The notes under the pieces: generated by a model
What the model saw: only the letters and a program-made list of their open reading frames with translations
Databases searched by the model: none
Told to the model about the DNA's origin: nothing
Shown here: positions 1 to 5,921 of the stretch, one piece after another
Layout: the number at the start of each line of letters is the position of its first letter
How positions within the stretch are numbered: the first letter of the stretch is position 1
Made by a program: the position numbers and the translations under genes
Origin: Prevotella sp.
GTDB taxonomy: Bacteria > Bacteroidota > Bacteroidia > Bacteroidales > Bacteroidaceae
Length of the DNA stretch: 10,082 nt
Direction: 5' to 3'
NCBI GenBank assembly: GCA_022511055.1
Contig: JAFLSH010000101.1
Coordinates: 1 to 10,082 of the forward strand

Positions 1-87
1 CAGAAGCGCGGCAAGAAGCGCATGAAGCAGATTGGCAATGTGGAAGTGCCGCAGAAGGCTTTCCTGGCCGTGCTGAAACTTGATTGA
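1..87 (+). CDS. lepA: Elongation factor 4 (LepA), C-terminal end only
   Basis: The window opens inside a reading frame that encodes 28 residues and stops with TGA at 85-87. The visible tail contains GKKRMKQIGNVEVPQKAFLA, which closely matches the conserved C-terminus of the LepA/EF4 GTPase (E. coli has KKRMKQIGNVELPQEAFLA). LepA is a ribosome-associated translational GTPase in the cytoplasm; this basic C-terminal domain is specific to the family and contacts the ribosome. The GTPase domain lies outside the window. The next gene starts 51 bp downstream on the same strand with no clear promoter between, so read-through from lepA is possible. Identification is confident despite the short piece because this tail is distinctive. 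Confidence 0.9.
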   Translation, partial: QKRGKKRMKQIGNVEVPQKAFLAVLKLD

Positions 88-138
88 TTATAACCATAAC
101 AGAAATAACTAATAAACCAAAAATCCAAACAAAAGAGT

Positions 139-738
139 ATGCCAAGCATTAGTTTAGCCCCCAGAGATGTAGCCCGCGAGTTGGCCCGCCGTTACAGCAC
201 AATGACCCACGATGAGCTTGATATCCTTGAGAGCATCCTTGTGCCGATGAAGTTTTCAAAGAACGAGAAAATCCTGAAGGAAGGAGAGGTCTGTGAAAAC
301 ATCTATTGGGTTGTGAAGGGACTGGTACGCCAGTTCTACTACAAGAACAACAAGGAAGTGACTGAATACATGGCATATGAGAACACGATTTTCATGTGCA
401 TCGAGAGCCTTTTCCGCGAAGAGCCTTCCCATCTTCAGGTTCAGGCCATCGAGCCCACCCTGCTCTATGCCATTCCCAAGCGCGAGCTGGACCAGGTGGC
501 CATGAAGAGTGTCAACATTCAGATGCTCTATCGCAAGATTCTGGAGGAGAGTCTCATCTTGTCGCAGATTCATGCCGACATGCTGCGCTTCGAGAGCGCC
601 CAGGACCGCTACCAGAAGCTGGTGAAGCGGCAGCCCCAGCTGGTGCTGCGTGCCCCGCTGGTCTACATTGCCAGCTATTTGCAAATGACACCTGAGACGC
701 TGAGCCGCGTGCGCACGGCTGCCCTGCTTGGCGACTGA
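139..738 (+). CDS. Crp/Fnr-family transcriptional regulator
   Basis: This 199-residue protein has the usual two-part Crp/Fnr layout. Residues about 25-120 form a cyclic-nucleotide-binding-type beta-barrel (ILKEGEVCENIYWVVKGLVR is the typical strand-turn-strand), about 120-155 a dimerisation helix, and about 170-195 a winged-helix DNA-reading segment (PLVYIASYLQMTPETLSRVR, the family's IAxxLGxxxETLSR pattern). The arginine-containing phosphate cassette of true cAMP receptors is not evident and there is no Fnr-like cysteine cluster (cysteines only at 52 and 87), so the effector is unknown. Proteins of this type are common in Bacteroidetes. The ATG follows an A-rich leader ending AAAAGAG, a reasonable initiation context in this group. 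The gene lies downstream of lepA; no TAnnTTTG promoter is visible in 88-138. Its target genes cannot be told from the sequence. Confidence 0.88.
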   Translation: MPSISLAPRDVARELARRYSTMTHDELDILESILVPMKFSKNEKILKEGEVCENIYWVVKGLVRQFYYKNNKEVTEYMAYENTIFMCIESLFREEPSHLQVQAIEPTLLYAIPKRELDQVAMKSVNIQMLYRKILEESLILSQIHADMLRFESAQDRYQKLVKRQPQLVLRAPLVYIASYLQMTPETLSRVRTAALLGD

Positions 739-783
739 CTGACACAAGGCTGTACCTCTCCGTCAGCCAAGTGTGCTTTCCCG

Positions 784-924
784 CGCGCGCGTATAGTAGC
801 TAATCAAACTGAACACCCCACACCCTCAACACCCCCGACACCCAGCCAGGGTGTCGGGGGTGTTGAGGGTGTGGGGCAAATAGCTTGTATGGCTACTATA
901 TTATTGTGCGCGCATACGCGCGCG
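784..924. repeat. Outer inverted repeat with alternating CG tracts around the 28-bp hairpin
   Basis: TATAGTAGC (792-800) and GCTACTATA (892-900) are perfect inverted copies, each exactly 15 nt from the inner 28-bp arms, so the structure is symmetric with a 15/15 internal loop. CGCGCGCGTAT (784-794) is likewise the reverse complement of ATACGCGCGCG (914-924); on the right side an extra stretch (901-913) separates the two outer pieces. The alternating CG runs are the kind that can adopt Z-DNA. The whole 141-bp unit resembles a palindromic intergenic repeat or a small non-autonomous element, but no target-site duplication is clear. Confidence 0.7.
816..876. repeat. Perfect 28-bp inverted repeat with G-quadruplex arms
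   Basis: The left arm 816-843 and right arm 849-876 are exact reverse complements over 28 bp, separated by the 5-nt loop AGCCA (844-848). The right arm contains four G runs, GGG, GGGGG, GGG and GGGG, with spacers of 4, 6 and 3 nt, which fits the common G3+N1-7 quadruplex pattern; the - strand carries the same motif from the left arm. GGGTGT occurs three times within the arm. There is no T-tract on either side, so it is not an ordinary intrinsic terminator, though RNA from either strand would fold very stably and should block or protect transcript ends. DNA cruciform or quadruplex formation is an inference. Confidence 0.93.
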
Positions 925-932
925 AGATTTTT

Positions 933-968
933 AGGAGTTAAGGGAGTTAGAGAAGTTAAAGAAGTTAA
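933..968. repeat. Four tandem 9-nt repeats (RGRAGTTAR)
   Basis: Four contiguous 9-nt units, AGGAGTTAA, GGGAGTTAG, AGAAGTTAA and AGAAGTTAA, place AGTTA at 936, 945, 954 and 963. The last two units are identical and the purine positions vary among the others. The tract lies between the large hairpin and the 21-nt palindrome array. A GT-rich tandem repeat occupies the comparable place before the palindrome at the right window edge. The role is unknown. Confidence 0.85.
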
Positions 969-1017
969 GCCAAATGTTCTGCCCGAAATTTTCGTAACTC
1001 AGCACTTTAGTCACAAA

Positions 1018-1154
1018 ACTCACGGAGTATTTGCCGAAACTCACGGAGTAATTTTTCTAAAGCACCGCTTTTTCCCAAAAACTCACGGAGTAATTTCCGA
1101 AACTCATGGAGTAATTTTCAAAACTCGCGGAGTTTTGTCCGAAACTCCGCGAGT
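1018..1154. repeat. Seven-unit palindrome array with exact 21-nt period
   Basis: Eleven-base palindromes of the form ACTC-NNN-GAGT begin at 1018, 1039, 1081, 1102, 1123 and 1144. The position in phase at 1060 holds AAGC-ACC-GCTT, which keeps all pairings through two double changes. Starts are therefore exactly 21 nt apart across seven units, with 10-nt T-to-A-rich spacers. Central triplets are ACG, ACG, ACC, ACG, ATG, GCG and CGC. A decayed half unit (ACTCA) sits one period upstream at 997. Twenty-one bp is two turns of B-DNA, so the palindromes would face the same side of the helix, as in a multi-site protein-binding array; a role as RNA hairpins is equally possible. Confidence 0.9.
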
Positions 1155-1158
1155 TTTT
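1120..1158. terminator. Probable bidirectional terminator hairpin
   Basis: The last two units of the 21-nt array are inverted copies of each other and form a perfect 16-bp stem (1120-1135 with 1142-1157) with a 6-nt loop TGTCCG. A-tracts on the left and T-tracts on the right give each strand a stem that ends in U-rich RNA, so it can stop transcripts of the + strand regulator and the - strand synthetase genes. It lies 75 bp beyond the synthetase stop codon. Function is inferred from shape and position. Confidence 0.6.
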
Positions 1159-1232
1159 CGGCAAAAAGTGCCGGGTTTTTCGGTGATATTCCCTGCTTTC
1201 TGGGTTGCGTTTCCCGACTTCCGGGGAGGCGC

Positions 1233-2900
1233 TTATTTGTACAGGTATCTCTTGATGGACTTCTTCGGCGTTTTCACGAACTCCTCCTCGTAGATTTCTA
1301 TCTCCGTGATTTTCTCGTAGCCGGGCAGGATTTGATTCAGCTCGTTGCGATTCTGCTCCATCGTGCTTTGCAGGTCGTTCTTGCTGAGTTTCTTGGCCTT
1401 CGCCTCTTCGAAGTCCGGGTAGACCAGCGCCACGAGCTTGTTGTTGCGCTGCACAACGATGCTCTCGACCACTAAGGGCATGGAGTTGAGCTTGTCTTCA
1501 ATCTCCTCCGGGTAGATGTTCTGCCCGTTGGGGCCCAGTAGCATGTTCTTCGAGCGGCCGTTGATGTAGACATTGCCGTCGCGGTCCATCGTACCCAGGT
1601 CGCCCGTGTGGTACCAGCCGTCTTTGTCGATGACCTCTGCCGTTGCCTCCGGGTTTTTGTAGTAGCCCAGCATGACATTCAGCCCCCTGGTCAGAATCTC
1701 GCCCGGGGTGTTGTGCGGGTCGGGCGAGTCAATCTTCACCTCCATGTGCCGCACGGCCCGGCCGCATGAGCCCGGCGCAAAGGTGTGCCAGTCGCTGTAG
1801 CAGATGATGGGCGCACACTCCGTGGCACCGTAGCCTACGGTGTAGGGGAAGCCTATGTACTTGAGGAACTGCTCCACCTCCTGATTCAGTGCGGCGCCGC
1901 CGATGATGACCTCATAGAGCTGTCCGCCGAAAGCCTTCAGCACCTCCTTGCAAATCATCTCCCTGACCTTGCGGCTGACAACCGGCATTTGCAGCAGCAG
2001 CCTGATGCGGCTGTTCTGCACTTTCGGGAACACTTTCTTGCGGATAATCTTCTCGATAATCAGCGGCACGGCAATCACAATGACCGGCTTGATGTCGGCC
2101 AGCGCCTGTGCGATGATGGCCGGCGAGGGTACGCGATTCAGATAGTAGACATGGCAGCCGTGCAGGAACTCGAAGATGAACTCGAAGGCCATGCCGTACA
2201 TGTGGGCCATGGGCAGCATCGAGATGACACGGTCGCCGCTGTGAATCGTCTTGCCCAGCACGTCAATGGCAAAGTCGAAGTTCGACCAGAGTGCGCGGTA
2301 GGGCACCATGACTCCCTTCGAGAAGCCGGTCGTGCCGCTCGTGTAGTTGATGAGTGCCATCTCCTCGCCCGACTGCTCCCGGTAGTAGCTGACATGCTCC
2401 TTCCTGAAGAACTTGGGGAACTTCTTGCCGTACAGCTCGTTCAGGTGGTCGCGGGCGTAGGTCAGCTTGTCGGTCCGGCTCAGCATGAGCGAGTAGTCGG
2501 GAGCGTTGATAATGCCCTCCAGCTGCGGCATCTGCTCCGGGTCGATGACCGTGGCCACGTGGTCGCCCACGAACAGCAGCCTGGCTTCCGAGTGGTTGAC
2601 AATGTTGTGTATCTGCTCGGCGTTGAACTCGTGCAGAATGGGCACGGCTACGGCACCGTAGGTCAGCGTGGCCAGGAATGCCACGGCCCACTGGCTGCTG
2701 TTGCGGCCGCAGAGTGCTATCTTGTCGCCTTTGGCTATGCCGGAATGCTCGAACAAGATGTGTACCTTCTCTATCTTCCGGGCCACGTCGTGGTATTGCA
2801 GCGTCTGCCCCTTGTAGTCTGTCAGTGCATCTTGATTCCAATGGTCGAGAATGGTCTTCTCTATGAGCGCATTGAAACTGGGCGTTTGATTCGCTTCCAT
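1233..2900 (-). CDS. AMP-forming acyl-CoA synthetase (long-chain fatty acid type), copy A
   Basis: This 555-residue protein belongs to the ANL adenylate-forming superfamily and most resembles long-chain fatty-acid-CoA ligases, which activate a carboxylate with ATP and transfer it to CoA. Visible core motifs are YTSGTTGFSKG at 186-196 (ATP P-loop), GYGATE at 356-361, GWYHTGD at 428-434 (ribose-binding aspartate 434) and GRSKNMLLGPNGQNIYPEEI from 448 (hinge and C-domain). The C-terminal TPKKSIKR (544-551) is the A10 segment, but an ungapped match puts Ser548 in the usual catalytic-lysine column. No signal peptide or membrane helix is seen, so it is probably cytoplasmic or membrane-peripheral. 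It starts 10 bp after the stop of a closely related copy and is surely cotranscribed with it. The substrate is not defined; typical beta-oxidation genes are absent nearby, so feeding of phospholipid synthesis with exogenous fatty acids is one option. Confidence 0.9.
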   Translation of the reverse strand: MEANQTPSFNALIEKTILDHWNQDALTDYKGQTLQYHDVARKIEKVHILFEHSGIAKGDKIALCGRNSSQWAVAFLATLTYGAVAVPILHEFNAEQIHNIVNHSEARLLFVGDHVATVIDPEQMPQLEGIINAPDYSLMLSRTDKLTYARDHLNELYGKKFPKFFRKEHVSYYREQSGEEMALINYTSGTTGFSKGVMVPYRALWSNFDFAIDVLGKTIHSGDRVISMLPMAHMYGMAFEFIFEFLHGCHVYYLNRVPSPAIIAQALADIKPVIVIAVPLIIEKIIRKKVFPKVQNSRIRLLLQMPVVSRKVREMICKEVLKAFGGQLYEVIIGGAALNQEVEQFLKYIGFPYTVGYGATECAPIICYSDWHTFAPGSCGRAVRHMEVKIDSPDPHNTPGEILTRGLNVMLGYYKNPEATAEVIDKDGWYHTGDLGTMDRDGNVYINGRSKNMLLGPNGQNIYPEEIEDKLNSMPLVVESIVVQRNNKLVALVYPDFEEAKAKKLSKNDLQSTMEQNRNELNQILPGYEKITEIEIYEEEFVKTPKKSIKRYLYK

Positions 2901-2910
2901 AGCTATGCTG

Positions 2911-4572
2911 TTAGTTTTCTATTTTGTATAAGTAGCGTTTGATGGACTTCTTCGGTGTCTTCTGGAACTCCTCCGCTTGCAGCCTGATTTCCTGTATGCG
3001 GCTGTATGCGGGCAGCTTCTCGTTCAGCTGCTGGCGGTTTTGCTCCATGACTTCCTTCAGTTCGGCCTCGCTGGCGTTCTCGGCATCGTCTTTGTCGGGA
3101 TATACCAGCGCCACGAGATGCTCGCCGTTCTGCACCACCAGGCACTCGGCCACCATGGGCATCGAGTTGAGCTGGTCTTCAATCTCCTCCGGGTACACGT
3201 TCTGTCCGTTAGAGCCCAGCAGCATGTTCTTCAGCCGCCCCCTGATGAATATGTGGCCGTCGGCTGACATCGTGGCCAGGTCGCCCGTGTGGTACCAGCC
3301 CTCTTCGTCGATAGCCTCGCGGGTGGCCTCCGGGTTTTTGTAGTAGCCCAGCATCACGTTCTGTCCGCGCGTGATAATCTCGCCGGCCACGTGTTCCGGG
3401 TCGGGCGAGTCGATATGCACCTCCATGCCCCGCACGGGAGTGCCGCATGAGGTGGGCACGAAGTCGTGGTAGTCGCTGTAGGAAATCAGCGGGGCGCACT
3501 CTGTCGTGCCGTAGCCTGTGGTGATGGGGAAGTCGATGGACTTCAGGAACTGCTCCACCTCCTGGTTGAGCGCCGCGCCGCCGACAATGACCTGGTAGGC
3601 TTTGCCGCCGAAGATTTCGTAGACCTGGTTGAAGATGCGCTCCTTCACCTTCTTCGAGATGACCGGCATCTGCAACAGCAGCTTGACCACATTGCCCTGC
3701 ACCTTGGGGAACACGTGCTTGCGGATAATCTTCTCGATAATCAGCGGCACTGCCACCACGAAGGCAGGCTTCACCTCGCCCAGCGCCTGGGCAATGACTG
3801 CGGGCGAAGGCAGGCGGTTGAGGAAAAAGAGGTGGCATCCGTGCATGAACGGGAACAGGAATTCAATGGCCATGCCATACATGTGGGCCATCGGGAGCAT
3901 CAGCAGCATGTTGCTGCCCTTGGGCATGTGCGGGCCTATCACATCCAGGCAGAATGAGATGTTGCCCGTCAGCGCACGGTAGGGCAGCATGACCCCTTTC
4001 GAGAAGCCCGTCGTGCCGCTTGTGTAGTTGATGAGCGCCAGCTCCTCGGGCTGGTCCTCATGGTAGGCCACCTGCTCGGCGCGGAACGCCTTGGGGTATT
4101 TGCTGCCGAACATCAGGTTCAGATGTTCGCGCGCGTAGTCTAACTTCTCGCTCCGGCTGCACAGCAGCGAGAAGTCTGGCAGGTGGATAATGCCCTCCAG
4201 CTGCGGCATCTCGCTGGGCAGCACCTCCTTGGCGGCATAGTCGCCGACAAAGAGCATCCGCGACTCCGAGTGGTTGACAATATTGTGAATCTGTTCCGGC
4301 TGATACTCGTGCAGAATAGGCACCACCACGGCTCCATAGGTGAGTGTGGCCAGGTAGGCCACCGCCCAGTGGGCAGAGTTGCGGCCGCAGATGGCGATTT
4401 TGTCGCCCTGCTCGATGCCTGAGTTCTCGAAGAGTATGTGCAGCTTCTCTATTTTCCGTGCCACGTCGTGGTATTGCAGCGTGACTCCCTGAAAGTCGGT
4501 CAGAGCGTCGAGATTCCAGTTCTCAACGATGGCTTTCTGCACGCAGTAGTTAAAGCTATGAGTAGTTTCCAT
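2911..4572 (-). CDS. AMP-forming acyl-CoA synthetase (long-chain fatty acid type), copy B
   Basis: This 553-residue protein is a full-length paralogue of the next gene, by eye about two-thirds identical along its whole length with only small indels. Motifs: YTSGTTGFSKG at 183-193, GYGTTE at 353-358, GWYHTGD at 425-431, GRLKNMLLGSNGQNVYPEEI from 445, and TPKKSIKR at 539-546 at the A10 site, where Ser543 again occupies the usual lysine column. The reaction should be ATP-dependent activation of a fatty acid to its CoA thioester. It is the first gene of a two-gene unit: a good promoter lies just upstream and the gap to copy A is only 10 bp. The copies differ mostly outside the catalytic motifs, for example residues about 202-222 and 496-540, which suggests an older duplication with possible divergence in chain-length preference or partner. 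The ATG at 4572 is supported by its distance from the promoter. Confidence 0.9.
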   Translation of the reverse strand: METTHSFNYCVQKAIVENWNLDALTDFQGVTLQYHDVARKIEKLHILFENSGIEQGDKIAICGRNSAHWAVAYLATLTYGAVVVPILHEYQPEQIHNIVNHSESRMLFVGDYAAKEVLPSEMPQLEGIIHLPDFSLLCSRSEKLDYAREHLNLMFGSKYPKAFRAEQVAYHEDQPEELALINYTSGTTGFSKGVMLPYRALTGNISFCLDVIGPHMPKGSNMLLMLPMAHMYGMAIEFLFPFMHGCHLFFLNRLPSPAVIAQALGEVKPAFVVAVPLIIEKIIRKHVFPKVQGNVVKLLLQMPVISKKVKERIFNQVYEIFGGKAYQVIVGGAALNQEVEQFLKSIDFPITTGYGTTECAPLISYSDYHDFVPTSCGTPVRGMEVHIDSPDPEHVAGEIITRGQNVMLGYYKNPEATREAIDEEGWYHTGDLATMSADGHIFIRGRLKNMLLGSNGQNVYPEEIEDQLNSMPMVAECLVVQNGEHLVALVYPDKDDAENASEAELKEVMEQNRQQLNEKLPAYSRIQEIRLQAEEFQKTPKKSIKRYLYKIEN

Positions 4573-4639
4573 TGCACATTTTTGAAAATTTTGTGCAAAG
4601 GTAATCTATTTTCTGCACATTTGCAAGAAAAACGTGCAG
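4572..4639 (-). promoter_or_regulatory. Promoter of the synthetase pair with paired TGCAC palindromes
   Basis: Read on the - strand, TTG (4626-4624) is followed after 20 bp by TACCTTTG (4603-4596), an excellent Bacteroidetes -33/-7 pair; transcription would begin near 4589, leaving a leader of about 17 nt. Two inverted repeats overlap it: TTGCACA (4572-4578) with TGTGCAA (4592-4598), covering the start codon to the -7 box, and CTGCAC (4613-4618) with GTGCAG (4634-4639), spanning the -33 box. Four TGCAC half-sites in 68 bp suggest a repressor operator. The regulator is unknown. Confidence 0.75.
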
Positions 4640-4643
4640 TTTT

Positions 4644-5891
4644 TTACTCGTAGCGCATAGATTTTGCCGGATGGATATGGGAAATGAAGAAACTGGGGAT
4701 AATCAGAACGACTAAACAGATGAAAAGTGTCGCCACGTTCAGCAGCACGGTGAGCGGTATGTTCAGCTCTACGGGTGCTTCGCTGACATAGTAGGTCTGC
4801 GGGTCCAGACTGACCAGCCCCGTGTGCTGTTGCAGCAGCACCAGGCCGATGCCGATTGCGTTGCCGATGATAAGTCCGCGCCCGATAACGAAGGCTGCAA
4901 ACCAGAGAAACGTGTGGCGGATAGTGCCGTTGCGCGCGCCTAATGCCTTCAGGATGCCAATCATCGAAGTGCGCTCAAGAATGATGATGAGCAGGCCGCT
5001 AATCATGGTGATGCCGGCCAGGCAGACCATCAGCGCCAGGATAATCCACACGTTGATGTCGAGCAGCTCCAGCCAGGTGAAGATTTGCGGGTATGCCTCG
5101 TTGAGTGTCTGCGAGCCGAAGGTGTTGTTGTAGCGGTCGCGGTTGCGGTTGACCTTCTTGATGACCTCCTGGCTCACCTCGTCTACGCGGTCGAAGTCGC
5201 TGACCAGCAGCTCTGCACCCGAATATTGGTCTTCCAGCCACCCGTTCAGCCTGGCCGCCGTGTGCAGGTCGGTGAAACAGAACAGCTGGTCGAAGCGGGT
5301 CATGTTGGTCTGGTAGATGCCGCTGATGGTGAAGCGCCTTGTGCGCACGTCGTCCTCGCCAATGAAATAGGCGTAGATTTTGTCGCCGGCGTGCAGCTTC
5401 AGCTGGTCGGCCATCATCTGCGATACCAGCAGCTGGTTGGTGTTCTCCTTGTCGCTGAACTTTGGCAGGCTGCCTTCCGTCAGGTTTTGGCCGAGGAAAG
5501 TCAGGTCGTACTCAGGCCCTACGCCCTTGAACGCCACGCCCAGGAAGTCTTCCTCGGTCTTCAGGATGCCCTGTGTCACGGCAAAGCGCTCCACGTGCTT
5601 CACACCGGGCAGCGCTTGCAGCACCTGCATCATGCTGTCGTCGATGCAGATGGGGTATGACTCCGAAGAGCCGATAGACAGCAGGTTGACCACCTGTATG
5701 TGGCTGCCGAAGCCCACCGCCTTGTCGCGGATGGTGTGCTTGAAGCCCAGCACCACTGACACTGTGATAATCATCACGGCCAGCCCGATGGCCACGCCTG
5801 CGGTAGCAATGCGAATGACCGGCTGGCTGACCTTGTGGCGGTCGCCCTTGTCGCCATGTATCCTTCGGGCTATGAAGAGTGGTAGGTTCAC
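4644..5891 (-). CDS. LolC/LolE-type ABC transporter permease (FtsX family)
   Basis: This 415-residue inner-membrane protein has the layout of lipoprotein-release permeases: a short cytoplasmic start (MNLPLFIARRI), one helix at about 29-50, a large extracytoplasmic domain to about 278, and three C-terminal helices at about 281-304, 328-355 and 383-405. The segment ERTSMIGILKALGARNGTIR from 306 is the FtsX-type coupling region that contacts the ATPase. Relatives work with LolD to lift lipoproteins from the inner membrane toward the outer membrane; which of LolC or LolE it matches, or whether it serves another MacB-like system, is not resolved, and no ATPase gene is in the window. The start codon is GTG (5891-5889): an in-frame TAG lies only 12 bp upstream with no ATG between, and the IARR start matches the family. 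It follows the aminotransferase gene by 30 bp and is probably cotranscribed with it. Confidence 0.88.
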   Translation of the reverse strand: MNLPLFIARRIHGDKGDRHKVSQPVIRIATAGVAIGLAVMIITVSVVLGFKHTIRDKAVGFGSHIQVVNLLSIGSSESYPICIDDSMMQVLQALPGVKHVERFAVTQGILKTEEDFLGVAFKGVGPEYDLTFLGQNLTEGSLPKFSDKENTNQLLVSQMMADQLKLHAGDKIYAYFIGEDDVRTRRFTISGIYQTNMTRFDQLFCFTDLHTAARLNGWLEDQYSGAELLVSDFDRVDEVSQEVIKKVNRNRDRYNNTFGSQTLNEAYPQIFTWLELLDINVWIILALMVCLAGITMISGLLIIILERTSMIGILKALGARNGTIRHTFLWFAAFVIGRGLIIGNAIGIGLVLLQQHTGLVSLDPQTYYVSEAPVELNIPLTVLLNVATLFICLVVLIIPSFFISHIHPAKSMRYE

Positions 5892-5921
5892 GTTGTTTCG
5901 GCTCTATGGGTGGTTTCGCTC

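Larger units (their letters stand above)
739..1232. other. Repeat-rich convergent intergenic region
   Basis: This 494-bp gap separates the 3' ends of the Crp/Fnr gene and the first synthetase gene, and I see no credible gene in it. In order it holds: a weak imperfect stem overlapping the regulator stop codon (CTTGG and CTGAC in 727-739 against GTCAGCCAAG at 762-771); an outer inverted repeat with CG tracts (784-924); a perfect 28-bp inverted repeat (816-876); four 9-nt tandem repeats (933-968); and a 21-nt-period palindrome array (1018-1154) ending in a strong hairpin. A 140-codon open frame (871-1293) crosses it only because 21 nt equals seven codons. Confidence 0.85.

Noticed and set aside
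816..876. The 28-bp palindrome considered as a plain intrinsic terminator
   Set aside because: Neither side has a T-tract; the hairpin at 1120-1158 fits termination better.
784..924. The nested inverted repeat considered as an insertion sequence
   Set aside because: It is too short to encode a transposase and no target-site duplication is clear, so only a non-autonomous or structural repeat is supported.
1018..1154. The 21-nt repeats considered as a CRISPR array
   Set aside because: Repeat plus spacer is only 21 nt, spacers are near-identical AT-rich linkers rather than unique sequences, and no cas gene is present.
871..1293. A 140-codon open frame on the + strand with a repeated ETHGVI-like heptapeptide
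   Set aside because: The heptapeptide is only the 21-nt DNA repeat read in frame; the frame starts inside the 28-bp hairpin, runs into the synthetase gene on the other strand, and resembles no protein family I recognise.
1785..2942. A 385-codon open frame antisense to synthetase copy A
   Set aside because: It lies opposite a clearly conserved gene, has low-complexity shadow composition with no recognisable domain, and a similar shadow appears opposite copy B, as expected from codon bias.
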